Positions 23,086-35,600 of a DNA stretch of 64,000 nucleotides are shown here, piece by piece (position 1 is the stretch's first letter; every line of letters begins with the position of its first letter). The position numbers were made by a program, and so were the translations under genes. Below the pieces are notes generated by a model. The model saw only the letters and a list, made by a program, of their open reading frames with translations. It was not told where the DNA came from and ran no database searches. Origin of the DNA: Areca catechu (taxonomy: Eukaryota; Streptophyta; Magnoliopsida; Arecales; Arecaceae); contig CM038038.1 of NCBI GenBank assembly GCA_021397845.1, forward strand, positions 58,646,748 through 58,710,747. The letters are read 5' to 3'.

Positions 23086-25436
23086 TGTTGGGAATTGTGT
23101 CCCAAAGCCAATCGCGTGGGTTGTAGGCGGTTGTGCTCAGTATTGTATTTTTTTTTATGAATTAATAAAATATTTTTTGGCAGCTCATCACATATTAAAT
23201 TTCCCTGAAATGAACTCTTTCCATGTGATGAAGTCCTTAGGACTACACTGACTTCGATATAGAGAGGATGTATCGAGTGGTCCTTAAACCCTATTCACAA
23301 CCAAAGGATATATTGTACTGGACGACAATATATCAAGTATAGGTTGTTGTAGTTCACATCGTTTGGTTGTCCTCTTGACCAAATAAGTGTGGTGACACTG
23401 ATGTGATCTGCAAGTGGGATATGTGATATCTTATTGAACGTGACTCCGTGCAGCCCCTTTCTGCCAAAGGGATACTCACGATTGGATATGGGTATATGTG
23501 TCCCTCTGATCCAAGGTCATCATGGTAGCTTGCAAGCAACTCCCTATGCTTTGGTGCCGGACTACCCGGATTTTTAATTCGGTGACAGAAGGTTTCTGGG
23601 TACAGGCAAGTACTTGTAGAGCAGTGATGGACAAAGATGGAATTGACCTGTCCAAACAGTTTGGATTGAATGTCTCGCAGTATCTCAATTTAGCAAATCC
23701 TCGGCCAGGGTAGTCCTAGTGAAGAGTCACTGGGCTTGCGAGGTTGAGACACGTAGTCGACTGACTCAGTCTGGGTTGGCAGTCCAATCTCAGTCGTCAT
23801 GAGCATTAGAGGTCAAAAGGGATGAATTATACGGTAACCATATGCCAGAGGTTCGATAGTTTGCTCCCGCATCTTCGACCTATCTAGACGCCGGGACCTA
23901 TTGCTAGATGGTTTCCTGTGCTGGTACTAAAATTGTTCTAGTGCTACATTTAGGTTCGAACCTATGAGGTCACATGCCACAGAGGATAACTCTCTAATCC
24001 GGATATCGATTACGATTGAAAATCGTCTCAATTTTATGGTCACAGTATTTTTGAGCACTCTTTTTCCCATCTTGCCCTTGTCTGTGTCAACCAGAAATTG
24101 TTCCGGGCTGACCAGCACCGTGCCAGGTTTTTTCTGAATCAGTTTTGAACTGATTCGGAGTTCGTTTCGGCCTTCAATTGGTTGTGAACCAATTGAACCA
24201 ATTTTATTGGGCTCGGACCGGTTCAATTGGATTGAACCAACGGTTTGAACCATAATTTTTGCTTGGACCGGTTATTTGAACTGATGGACCAGTTTAAGTG
24301 GTTGGACCGGTGTTTTTTTTACTCCTTGGACCGTTTTACACGGTCATTTGAATGGAAAGGAAGTCCAAGCGATGGAAGGCCAAACCCGCCGCGCGTCTCT
24401 TCTTCTCCCTCCACCGTTTGGCATTTAATCCATGTTTAATCCTGGATTAATGGCTGTTAATTGGGAGATTTGTAGCCGATGCCTTTTGGCCTCTCCCCCT
24501 CTCCGTTTTCCACTTCTCCTAGCAGCCTATATAAACACCAGCCATCCCTGTTCAAAGAGAGTTAGTTTTCAGCGTGAGAAGTTTTGATCCACCATGAGAG
24601 ATCCAAGGGAAATCAATAAAACTCTTTGGGCAATCTTCTTCTTTGAGAGGCTTAAGTGGAGAGCTTTGGGATTGGGTTTAGGAGCTTGTGAGGGAGAGAA
24701 ACAAGGCTTTAAATCCCAATGTTTCAAGTGCTCAAGTTCTGCCCTGTTGCAGAATTCCTATGACCGTGAAGCCCTCTTCCAGCGGCTAGCACCGTGCATG
24801 GAGGCGGATCCGAGAGCCCTGGGTGTGTCTCCCCTCTAGAGAGAGTATCCTTCTACTCCTAGGAGCAAGCTATGCGGACCGGGATCGCCCCAGCTACTCC
24901 AAAATGAAAGCCAAAGTCTGCTGCCCAATTATGCTGCAGAAATCTGGTAGCAGACTTTGGTGATTTATTATAATTTTTTGGCTTACATTTGGTTGCAGTT
25001 ATCAGTGGCAAATCAAAGTAGACTTGTCCAAGTTGCTGCTGCTCAAATTTGGGAGCAAACGGATGTCCCGAAGGAGGTGTTCCGATGACGTTTTGCAAGC
25101 CAAAAACAGAGTTCCAAGGAGGAAGACGACTGGAATAACTTTATTCCAGTTATTCCAGTCTATTCCAGGTTTATTCCAGAGTTATTCCAGGTGGAATAAA
25201 GGTATGGAAAATTAATTTTTTAATCATGCATGGATAGACTTAATTGTTTAATATTTTATAAATATTTTATATGACCATACATGCCTAAATGCAACTAGAT
25301 TTATATTAGTTCCTGGCGGAGCAGATTTTCGCTGCACGAATTTAAAAAAAAAATGTTTTAAAATCCATTCTGCTTCTGCAGATGTTTGCATGCCTAGTGT
25401 AGGATCTTGTCAAACCACCTGCATAGTTTACTTTCA
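23086..25436 (+). repeat. Solo LTR inside the copia D leader, opposite orientation
   Basis: The segment starts TGTTGGGAATTGTGTCCC, nearly the start of the D LTR read on the other strand, and stays collinear with it over several hundred bases (CACAACCAAAGGATA, GTTGTCCTCTT, GTGTGGTGA). Its proposed end is ACTTTCA at 25436. The flanks CATCA (23081-23085) and CATCC (25437-25441) are a 4/5 target match. A TATATAAA box lies at 24528-24535. A run of TTATTCCAG-type repeats lies at about 25128-25200. No gag-pol accompanies it, so it is a solo LTR of a sister family. The right end is less certain than the left. Confidence 0.65.
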
Positions 25437-26827
25437 CATCCAACTATTCGACCCATTACCATCCCACTTAATGGGAGGCTAGAACTTGGTTATCCCTATA
25501 ACTTCATCCTTTTATGGACCTAATAATTTAGATGATTTAATTTTAATATAACAGAAGAAGAGATGAGAAGATATGGATCAACTTCCCACTGACCATATCA
25601 GCAATCAAGGAGGGTTACACATAACTAATGATCCATGGGCACCTAAAATTAGTCAAGACTAATTAACCTTGGGTGACATGGGTTAACACGAGTCAATGAG
25701 CTATCCAATCAATCCTGATCGACCACATTGGCCAGATAAGTGAGATCATGGGTTGGGTTCCACCATTAACTGTCTTGCCTTAGACACCAACCGAATTGGC
25801 CAAGTAAGAGGTAGCCCCAAAGAACCAAGATTAAAATGTCAAACTTATCTTGGACACCAATTGGTTCATCAGACTCGATTCGACTAGCCTAAAGACTCAG
25901 GCTGACACTGAGCCACAAATTAGGTCCATTTAGATTTATGGACTAATCAATCTAACTATTAGATAGATCTATAGAGAAGAAATCCTAACTCAATATTTGA
26001 TAGATTAGTTCTCTATTTAGTCCAATGGATCTAAACTTAGGTATAACCCAATTAAGGATCTAATAGAAGCTAACCCATGACCCTTAAGGCTTATAGAAAT
26101 TACTTAAAATCTTTGAATCACATTCCTAGAATTCTTTGTCATTCAACGTAACTTAATTCTCAATCAAGTTCAATAGCCTTAATAAATTAAAATAATTATA
26201 ATTTATCATATAAAATAATTTTACAACGAATCAAAAATTTGAATTCACTATTTTCTTGCATTCTGATGTCAAGTGTCGACTCACCAGGGACAAGTGTCGA
26301 CACTTGGGTTGACTCATGGCCTGAGATAGGAAGAAAACAGAATGCCATGTTTTCTGGCAGGCGCTTATGAGTCGACACCTTCAAGGCAAAGTGTTGACTC
26401 ATGAGCCCAAGTGTCGACACTTCCTGGTCAAGTGTCCACACTTCAGCCTTCATGAGTTGACTCAAGGATCGACTCAAAGCTTGCCACAGGGCAAAAATAG
26501 TGATTTCAAATTCAAAGTTTTTCCAAACTTATAATCAAATCCGATCAAAACAAAACTTTTAGATCTCATCTAAATTTGTTTTATGATCATAATATTAGAT
26601 TAAAACATTTCTAATTTATGTTTTCTTTTATTTTCCTTTTCATGAGTCAATCACAAGCAACATCCCTACATGCCATAGGAGATCCCATTGAATGGAAAAA
26701 GAGGGTCTTGCAGCCCTACTTCTCTCCTATGACCGGATGGCCATGGTGAAGCACTCAATCCAAGTACTTAAGAGAAAATAATGATATTAAAGCATGCTAG
26801 CATTATTATACTATGAAGAACCTGGCA
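25437..26827 (-). other. Copia D leader, LTR-proximal part
   Basis: Untranslated leader between the primer site and the solo LTR. Two perfect palindromes occur at 26291-26306 (CAAGTGTCGACACTTG) and 26409-26422 (AAGTGTCGACACTT). The open frame on minus 26196-26477 runs over these repeats and has no domain. Confidence 0.5.
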
Positions 26828-26839
26828 CTCTGATACTGT
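26828..26839 (-). other. Copia D primer-binding site
   Basis: The plus-strand CTCTGATACTGT is the complement of ACAGTATCAGAG, which follows the LTR end TTCCTTCA on the minus strand. It matches the copia consensus TGGTATCAGAG except at the first bases. Confidence 0.7.
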
Positions 26840-28573
26840 TGAAGGAAAAGCAGCAAAGGAAAGCAAGCATGCAAGGCAGAAACATGGTATTTTAAAACTA
26901 TTTTAAAATATGCAGTGGAAGGCTCGGTAGATAGATCAAAATGATCTATCGATCTTTTTGCAACAGGACCTAGTATAATAATGTAGCATACTATAAAACA
27001 TCAATAGCAAGAAAAGAGTTAATAGGCATAAAGGTACCTTACCGCTATACCTTAAAGATGGAGGTAGTGAAAAGCTCTCAAGCCACACACGCATCTGGCC
27101 TCTATGAGTAGTTCACACTGGGGCTCGACTATGATGAACTCCCTTAGAGTGCTAACTCCTTGGGATCCTTTGGATCGATCTACTTCTTCTCGGAAGATAA
27201 AAAGGAGAGGTGGAACCCTTCCTAACTTGCTCTCTTCCCAAAACCTAGCTTAAGTGCTAGGTATTCTCACACCCAATCCCAAATCCTCACGAACCCCATT
27301 TTTCTTTCTAGTTTTTCAACCAACCAGCAAACCCTAAAACAACCTTTATTTATAGAGGCAGCCATGAGAGGGAGAAAGAGGAAGGAGGAGTGATTAAGGA
27401 AGAAGGTCAAAGGCTATACCAAATGGGTCCAAGCTAGAAAAAGCAAGTATGACCATCATACCAAGAAAGCCTGGAGCCAAAAATGCCTAGAATTTGAAAT
27501 CCAAATTCAAAATTTGAAGTCAAAACCTTCCTAGAAAACTTTTCAGAATTTTTGCTTGTCAGTCAAGTATCGACACTTCCATTTTACCAAGTGTCGACAC
27601 TTCGAACATGGTCAATCACATTGACCTCCAGTGGCGGCAAACGATTCTCAATCATCGATCAGCCTTTAGATCAGATAGAAACCCCTATGGTGTGTGACCT
27701 CATGGGTTTGAACACTAAGCCAGTAGTATTGGAACACTTCCAGTACCAGTCAAAATCCCCATCTAGCAATGATACCCGACGTCCGGATAGGTCGAAGATT
27801 GCTGAGCAACTTACAAGAACCTCTAGCATATGGTTACTGCATAATTCATCTCTTTGACCTCATAAAGCTCAGGATAACTTAGGATTTGACTGCCAACCCT
27901 AATTTGGTTCATCCAGATTATGTCTCAACTTTACAAGTTCTATGACTCTTCTCCTGGCCAAGGTTTTGCTAAATTGAGACATAACGAGTCATTCACTCCA
28001 AACTATTTGGAGGGATTAATTCCATCTTGATTCACCACCGCTCCATAAGTGCTTGACTGTACCTAGAAATCTTTTATCACTGGATTAGAAATCTAGGTAG
28101 TCTGGCATCAAAGTATAGTGAGTTGCTTGCAAGCTACCATGGTGACCTCAGGTCATAGGGACACATATACCCATATCCCTTCATGAGCAACCCTTTGGTA
28201 GAAAGGAGCTCCGCAAAAGATCATGTTCAGTGAGATATCACACATTTACTTGTATGTCACATCAGTATCATCACACTCCTTGATTAAGAGGATAACCAAC
28301 CAATATGAGATACAACAACCTATACTCGATATATTGTTGTCCTATAACAATGTATCCTTTGGTTGTGAACTAGTTTAATAACTATTTGATATATCCTTTA
28401 TATATAATGTAGTTCTAAGGACTCCATCACACAAGAGTTCTTTTTAGAAAAATACACTTGTGATGAACAGCCAAAAGAATAACTTTTATTCATTAAGAAA
28501 TTTATAGATAATTACAAAATTAGTACAACCATCTATAGCCTAGATGATTGGCTTTGGAACATAATTCCCAACA
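26840..28573 (-). repeat. Copia D 5' LTR
   Basis: 1734 bp, closely similar to the 3' LTR at 16886-18628 throughout, with scattered substitutions and small indels. The palindrome AAGTGTCGACACTT is present at 27589-27602. The partner palindrome of the other LTR is here AAGTATCGACACTT, no longer symmetric. Confidence 0.85.
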
Positions 28574-28991
28574 CTCACACCCCTCGATGCCCGAAGGTGA
28601 AGGCAAGACGGGCCTCATGCCCACTCCTTTACAGAGGTAGAACGAAGAATCACTCTTCCCTAAAAATTTATCTTCATTAACTAATTTTTTACAAAGGACC
28701 GAGGGTGGTATTTATAGACCTTTTCTAACTCTCATTTGAATTTGAATACAGGATAGAAAGATAGGGATTCATATTCAAATACAAGATAAGATGAGGTATA
28801 TCCCAATCCTAACAACTAGATATCTCAATCCTGACCAACTAACAAATTTCAAAATAAAGATAAATCCTAAACTATCCTAAAAATTTGATAACATATTCTT
28901 GAATTTGAATTCAAGAATGGTGCTACTTCAAGATCCATGCTGCTCCGAGATCTATGCTACTTTGGGAGCCATGCTGATGATGTCCCCATCA

Positions 28992-29000
28992 TTTTCAAAT
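28992..29000 (-). other. 9-bp LTR-LTR junction 1 in the C array
   Basis: Between CCCCATCA (end of LTR 2) and TGATGGGG (start of LTR 3) there is only TTTTCAAAT. On the minus strand this is ATTTG, the first bases after an LTR in this family, joined to AAAA, the last bases before the next LTR. It is therefore a collapsed internal region. Confidence 0.75.
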
Positions 29001-29025
29001 TGATGGGGCACGGGATAGAGGGTAG

Positions 29026-31381
29026 TGAAAGATTGTGTCCTGAAAGCCAATTGAAATATTGTATTTTGATCCCAAAATCAATGAATTGACATTTTTTATA
29101 ATAAAGGCATTATTTTCATCATACGCTGTCTTTATGATTTTATGATGAACCCCATAGATTAGGGCTATGGTTCTAGGGTTATGATGAGATCATACCAGTG
29201 AGACCTAAAGCCTTAAAACCCTAATCTAAAATATTCCTGGTCGATGGGACATTGAGTTGGGGATCAATGTTTCTGGCAAGACCAGCACATCCTATATATG
29301 CTTTGTGATAAGGGTGACTGATCTCACAGTCACTTGTGTTTGACACTAATACTAGGATGTGAGTGTTTATTAGAGAATGAGTTCACTGAATTGATCCAGA
29401 TTGAGAATATCTAATGGAACCTTATCTGTTTGTCAATAGATAATTCTCATAGTGGGAGTAGTGCATGTGGTCCTTTGACCTGAGACTACCATAGTACCTT
29501 ATATATATGAATCCATACTTTGGTTCGCAATCAATCATGACACTGAGTCATGCACGAGGTGATACTAGTTATGGTGGATTGTATATGGAGGTTATGAGTA
29601 GGTCAACAAGGAATTGATCAGCCCTAGTAAGAGGGAATTGCATCCAGCTAATTTCAAATGATGGATTCAGGAAATCTTTGATCAAAGTATGAACATTAGA
29701 GTTATTTTCTAATGAATGAATCATCATTATAAAGATTGAGGTAGGGATGAATATGAAATTGGATTTGACAAGTATCCATATTTATAATCATATTCGGGAT
29801 GCAAGTTGATCAAAAGATTGAATTGCCCGGTAACTCACCACTGAAGGGTATTTTGGTAATTCCACCAAAATTCCACATCTTCTGGATAGATATGATACGT
29901 TGCTAGACGTCAATCTTGTCTTGTAGGTATATGATTGAATTATGGTAATTCAAATTAGTTAATTAGAATTAGATTCTAATTGACCGAGTCGAGCTAGTTT
30001 GAGTTGACCTAAATCGGCTTAGTTGAGATCTAACCAAATTAAGTCAAATAGCACTCAGACCTACTGCTGGCTAGGTGTGGAACCCAATGGGTCACACACA
30101 AAAAAAATTGATGAAGGATTTAATTTGAAATTAAATCATGTTTGCAGGATAAACACACTAGCATGTGTTGCAGACCAAATTTCTATTCGAATCAGATTCG
30201 AATTTGGTTCCAAATTGGGCTTAATTGTGTTCTTATTGAACCAGATTAAGGTCTAAATTAAATTCTAGGACATTGGGCTAACCCATGGCTGAACCCAAGT
30301 GAATTAAGTTCACTGAGACCCTCTCTCCAAGCCGCCCTCTCCCTTTCTCACCCGCGCGCGCCAAGAAGAAGAGTCCACGCGCGTGGACTCCTCTTCATGC
30401 GCGTGAGAAAGAAAATACCATCAAAGAAAAATCTGAAAAAGGGGCGATTCGGATCCTTGTCCGACACCCTTGGATCTGGATCTGATGGCCAGAAAAAATT
30501 AAGGAAAAGATCGGTCGCTTTTCGGTCGCAAATCCGTCTCCAAAAGTCGCGATTCTTCCTGAAGTTTTTCCGAGAGTCCTCCTCGTCGGAAAAACGAAAT
30601 ATAAATCAGAGAATCATGATTTTTGGTTGAGGAGATGCGTGAGGAATGAGGGATCATGATTCCTAGGGTTTCAGAGGGTTGCATTGTTTTGAGAAGATGC
30701 CCCTCTGAGATCTATAAATAGGGTTGGGTTCTCGGGGGTTTTCATGTAAGATAATTTAGAGATCAGATTCCTTTTCTTTCTCTCCAGAATACTCCTTCCC
30801 CTTGTTCTTGTTGGGTATTGTTTCCCTTACAGAGGTATCCTCTGTCGAAACTCTGACCCTAAAGAAGAATAAGAGGAAGGTCTTGAACGGTAAAGGAAAG
30901 AAAAAGGAAAGGATCTATTCTTCTTCTTTTCCTTCTTGAATTAAGACTTTGCCTGTCTTAATTTTTCTTCCAATTCAATTCAAGAAAAGGAATTCAAGAA
31001 AAGGAATTCTTGAAAAAAAATTCAAGAAGAGGAAAGAAGGAAGAAAAGAAATTTTCAAGAAAGAAAATTTCAGCCTAAAAGTCCAAGAATTGAATTCTTG
31101 AAAAAGAATTCAAGAAGAGGAACCAAGAACAAGAAATTGTTGTCTTCATTTTTTTTCTCTGTGGATCACCATTGGAGGGTGAACATTTGGACACCTGGTG
31201 GAGATTCAAAGTTTGGATTTTAGCGATACAAGTTAGTACTTTAATTTGAGATTAAATCTTATATATACATCTTATATGTTTTAATTCTTTTAAGGAGAAC
31301 TTGGGTTAAAGGTTTGGTGAAGATTTCATAAAGATAAAAAATTTTGAAATCTATGTTTCCGCCTTGCCACCGAACCCTACA
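29026..31381 (+). repeat. Copia B 5' LTR
   Basis: 2356 bp, TGAAAGATTGTGTCC to CGAACCCTACA. The TATA box TATAAATA is at 30713-30720 with the sequence GGGTTGGGTTCTCGGGGG behind it, placing the transcription start near 30745. A GC-rich patch with CGCGCGCGCC lies at about 30353. Downstream of TATA a purine-rich zone at 30850-31110 repeats AATTCAAGAA several times. The 2.36-kb length is large for a copia LTR. Confidence 0.92.
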
Positions 31382-31395
31382 GTGGTATCAGAGCC
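31382..31395 (+). other. Copia B primer-binding site
   Basis: GTGGTATCAGAGCC directly follows the LTR and contains TGGTATCAGAGC, the sequence complementary to the 3' end of initiator methionine tRNA used by most plant copia elements. Confidence 0.9.
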
Positions 31396-31467
31396 TCCTT
31401 ATTAAGATTAAAATATATATGCTGATTTTTAGATGCATATTTATATAAGTAACATATAATGTAGTAT

Positions 31468-31829
31468 ATGTTTGATGTAATGTCACCAATTAGGGTTTTC
31501 ACACAAACCCTAATTGTTGTAGAGATATGTTTAGAGATCTAGTCATCATACTGAAATAAGGTTGCCCTGGCATAATGGTGGATCCATTATGTGGTAAATG
31601 GTTGTCCTAGTATGATGACACACTAATCACATATTTGTGTGAATTATGCATATATGTTTGATGTATGCCACTAATTAAGGTTTTCACTTAAACCTTAATT
31701 TGTATAGAGATATGTTTAGCCTTCTAGTCATCATACTGAAATAAGGTTGCCCTGGCATAATGGTGGATCCATTATATGGTAAATGGTTGTCCTAGTATGA
31801 TGGCACACTATGGCACATATTTGCTAGAA
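31468..31829 (+). repeat. 186-bp tandem duplication in the copia B leader
   Basis: Unit 1 (31468-31653) and unit 2 (31654 to about 31829) both begin ATGTTTGATGTA and share long stretches, for example CATACTGAAATAAGGTTGCC. Copia A has a single corresponding unit around 13500. The duplication lies between the primer site and gag. Confidence 0.8.
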
Positions 31830-32170
31830 TGTACTTTGTTTTAATAAAGCCCTCTTTAAAAACATATTAAGTTGTAGTGTCATATACCAAAAGCAAAAAT
31901 AATCAATATGATTAGTTTATCATTCGGTGTCTAGGAAAAGTGGTTCATGATCGGTAAAGAGGATGTGGTTTTTAATTAGTTTCGTTGACTGACCTGGCCA
32001 ATTCTTATTGGTGTCTAAGGAAAGCAACGGGGGGACTCCCACCACTCTCCCACTTATCTGGCCGATAAGATTAACTTAATTATTGATTGATATGCTTAGT
32101 GTAATATTCACTACATGTGGCCTTCCTTCATGCCAAGTCATTATTATGTTATGATCCATATTAGGTTTGT

Positions 32171-32460
32171 TGTGTACACACAAGGCCTTTTTATGGTGAC
32201 TAACATAATTTTGGCTTGGTACATTTGATGTTTATGGCATGATTTAATATAATACTTTATTGTGTACACACAAGGGTATTATAATTAATATCATGACTAT
32301 ATAGCAATGAAGGGTCTAACTTAACTAAAATATTATAGTTTGTTGTGTACACACAAGTCTATTAATATTTTAGAGGCCAAGATAAGTTGAGAATTGTATG
32401 AGTTACAATTGGAAAGAGTTTTCCTATCTTTGAACTTATATAAGATTTGTTGTGTACACA
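32171..32460 (+). repeat. Four spaced TGTGTACACA palindromes in the copia B leader
   Basis: The perfect 10-bp palindrome TGTGTACACA, followed by CAAG, occurs at 32171-32180, 32261-32270, 32344-32353 and 32451-32460. Spacings are 90, 83 and 107 bp. Copia A has degenerate counterparts such as GTAATATAAGG. A role as RNA hairpins or protein sites in packaging or translation is only a guess. Confidence 0.75.
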
Positions 32461-32653
32461 CAAGGTCTTTTGTAAGGAATTAGGATCTCAACCCCACTAA
32501 GAGAACCAATTAGGATTTTCTCGATCATCACATGGAGGGTTATGATGCTTGATAAAATAGTGGGAGACATAATTAAGTTAAAATCCTAATTTAATTATGT
32601 TTTGTCAACATTGATTGTTTGCTTATGTAATGTTCTTTGTTAATGTAGATTAA

Positions 32654-35600
32654 ATGGCCTCTTCACTCTCACTCCGTAGCATTCTTGATGCAAATAAATT
32701 GACTGGACCAAACTATGTTGATTGGTTGAGAAACCTGAAGATAGTACTCAGCCAAGAAAGAATTTCTTATATTCTTGATACCCCAACCTTGGAACCATTA
32801 GGGGAAGATGCCTCGCAAGAGGATAAGACCACATATAACACGTGGCAAAATGACTCACTTACTGTCAAGTGTATAATGCTTGCCTCTATGACTAATGAGT
32901 TACCGAGGCAACATGAAAGCATGGACACAAACTCTATATTGCTCAATCTAAAAGAACTTTATGGAGAACATAGTCGAACTGCAAGATATGAAATATCTAA
33001 GCAGTTATTCCATGCAAGGATGATAGAAGGTACATCCGTACAAGACCATGTATTAAAGGTTATTGACCTAATCACCCGATTGGGTTAATTGGGTTTTGTT
33101 ATGGATAGGGAGTTGAATCAGGATTTAATCATGCAGTCACTCCCAGAGTCATTTTCACAGTTTGTTCTTAATTATCATATGAACAAACTTAACACTTTCT
33201 TGCCTGAGCTGTTGAATATGTTAAAAACAGCAGAGAGCCATTTAAAGAAAAATAAGGCTCCACTTCTTCTTGTGGATGGTGTAAACAAGAAGAAAATAGG
33301 CAAAAAGGATTCCAAGAGGAAGTTGAACCCAAAAGGGGACATCAAGAAAAAGAAAGGAAAGAAGGCCTCCGGACAAATGACCTGCTTTCATTGTGGCAAG
33401 CCGGGTCACTGGAAAAGAAACTGCAAGGTTTACCTTGCAAGTGTAAAGCCTGGTGCTAGTGATGCACCAAAAGGTATGTATGAGATACATGCAATTTTGT
33501 CATTAGACTCTTCTAATTCAAACTCTTGGGTATTGGATACTGCTTGTGGTCATCATATCTGCAAATCATTGCAGGGACTACAGAACATTAGAGTTTTGAA
33601 GGAAGGCGACTTCGAGCTCTACGATGCTGGAGGAGATTCCATCCAAGCAGAAGCTGTAGGGACTTATATGTTGAAGCTGCCTTCTGGGAAGATTTTAGAG
33701 TTAAAAAAATTATTATTTTATGCCTAGAATCATTAGAAACATCATATCTGTATCATTGTTACTTAAACAAGGATATATTATGAATGTAATGAGCAGTGGC
33801 TACTCAATCAATTTTTCTAATGAAATAATATTTAATGGCATATTTTGCAATGGTCTCTTAACTTTATCTTATGATGACAATATACTACATGTTAGTAATA
33901 AACGAAAAAGAGATGAAGTAAACAATACTTTACTTTGGCACTGTCGTCTTGGACATATTAGTGAGCAGAGGATTAACAAGTTATACAAGAAAAAATTTCT
34001 TAATCCTTATGACTATGAATCATTAGGAACTTGTGAATCATGTCTCATGGGTAAAATGACCATGACTCCATTTAGTGGACATAATGAAAGGACAACAGAG
34101 TTATTAGGACTCATACACACTGATGTATGTGGACCTATGACAACTCAGGCCAAGGGTGGATACTCATATTTCATCACATTCACTGATGATTTTTCAAGGT
34201 ACGGATTTGTGTATCTAATGAAACATAAGTCCAAAGCTTTTGAAAAATTTTTAGAGTATCAAAGTATGGTAGTGAAACAAACAGAGAAAAGTATTAAGAT
34301 CCTTCGATCAGATAGAGGAGGTGAATACTTATCCACCGAGTTTCTTGATCACCTTAAACAAAAGGGAATCATCTCTGAATGGACTCCTCCTTACACACCA
34401 CAATTAAATGGTGTTGCTGAAAGGAGAAATCGTACTTTATTAGATATGGTACGGTCCATGATGTGCTTCACAGACTTACCTGTTTCTTTCTGGGGATATG
34501 CCTTGGAAACAGTGGCTAATATTTTAAATAGAGTACCATCCAAATCTGTATCTAGCATTCCATATGAGTTATGGAGGGGAAATAAACCCAATCTTAAGCA
34601 TCTTAAGATATGGGGATGTCCAGCCTATGTCAAAAGAAATTTTGGACATAAGCTTGATGTTAGAGCAGAAAAGTGTCTATTTGTTGGATATCCTAAAGAT
34701 AGTATAGGATATATGTTCTACCACCCTACTGAACAAAAGGTTTTAGTCAGTAGGCATGCCATTTTTATGGAGAAAGGGTTCATCCTACAAAAGGGCAGTG
34801 GAAGAAATATTGAACTTGAAGAAGTTCAACAAGTAGATACATCTCAACAAAATCATAACATAGTTAGTATAGAACCTGAACACACCACTCCTATCCGTAG
34901 GTCTGATAGGGTGCGACATGCACCTGAGAGGTATGGGTTCATTATTGAAAATAATGAAGCCCGAATCATTGATAATGATGAGCCTCTAACATATACGGAT
35001 GCTGTCATAAGTAGTGACTCAGACAAATGGCTGGAAGCCATGAGATCTGAAATGGACTCCATGTATGTCAACCAAGTCTGGACTTTGGTTGATGCACCAG
35101 AGGGTGTTAACCCTATTGGATGCAAATGGGTCTATAAGAAAAAGATTGGGGCAGATAGCCAAGTTGAAACTTATAAAGCCAGATTAGTGGCTAAGGGTTT
35201 CAGACAAAAACAGGGAATAGATTATGATGAAACATTTTCTCCTGTTGCCATGCTCAAATCTATTCGGATCATGCTTGCTATAGCAGCATATCATGATTAT
35301 GAAATCTGGCAGATGGATGTAAAACTGCATTCCTCAATGGTTTCCTTGAGGAAGAGGTTTATATGTCACAGCCAGAAGGTTTTGTCTTAGAGACTAAACC
35401 TAATCAGGTATGTAGGCTAAAGAAATCTATTTATGGATTAAAGCAAGCATCTAGGAGTTGGAACATCCGATTTGATAAGACAGTCAAAGAATTTAACTTT
35501 ATCAAAAATGAGGATGAACCTTATGTATACAAGAAGACTAGTGGGAGTGCCATAGTTTTCTTGGTTCTGTATGTAGATGACATACTCCTCATTGGGAATG

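Larger units (their letters stand above)
16886..28573 (-). mobile_element. Copia D: Ty1/copia element, minus strand
   Basis: Two LTRs of about 1.74 kb (16886-18628 and 26840-28573) bound the element. In plus view they begin TGAAGGAAAAGCAGC and end CCAACA. Target duplications are CTCAT (16881-16885) and CTCAC (28574-28578). The order on the minus strand is 5' LTR, primer site, long leader, gag, protease, integrase, RT, RNase H, polypurine tract, 3' LTR. A solo LTR of a related family in the opposite direction sits in the leader. The 11.7-kb element is dead: the polyprotein is split into many fragments by stops and frameshifts. Confidence 0.85.
16533..28991 (-). repeat. C array LTR 2, interrupted by copia D
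   Basis: The LTR occupies 16533-16885 and resumes at 28574, ending CCCCATCA at 28991. In LTR 1 the corresponding GGGTCTCACACCCC is uninterrupted, which confirms that 16886-28573 is foreign. The flanking CTCAT/CTCAC pair is the target duplication with one change. Confidence 0.8.

Noticed and set aside
26196..26477. 93-residue minus-strand ORF with repeated VSTL-type phrases
   Set aside because: It is generated by the GTGTCGACAC repeats in the copia D leader; no start context or domain.
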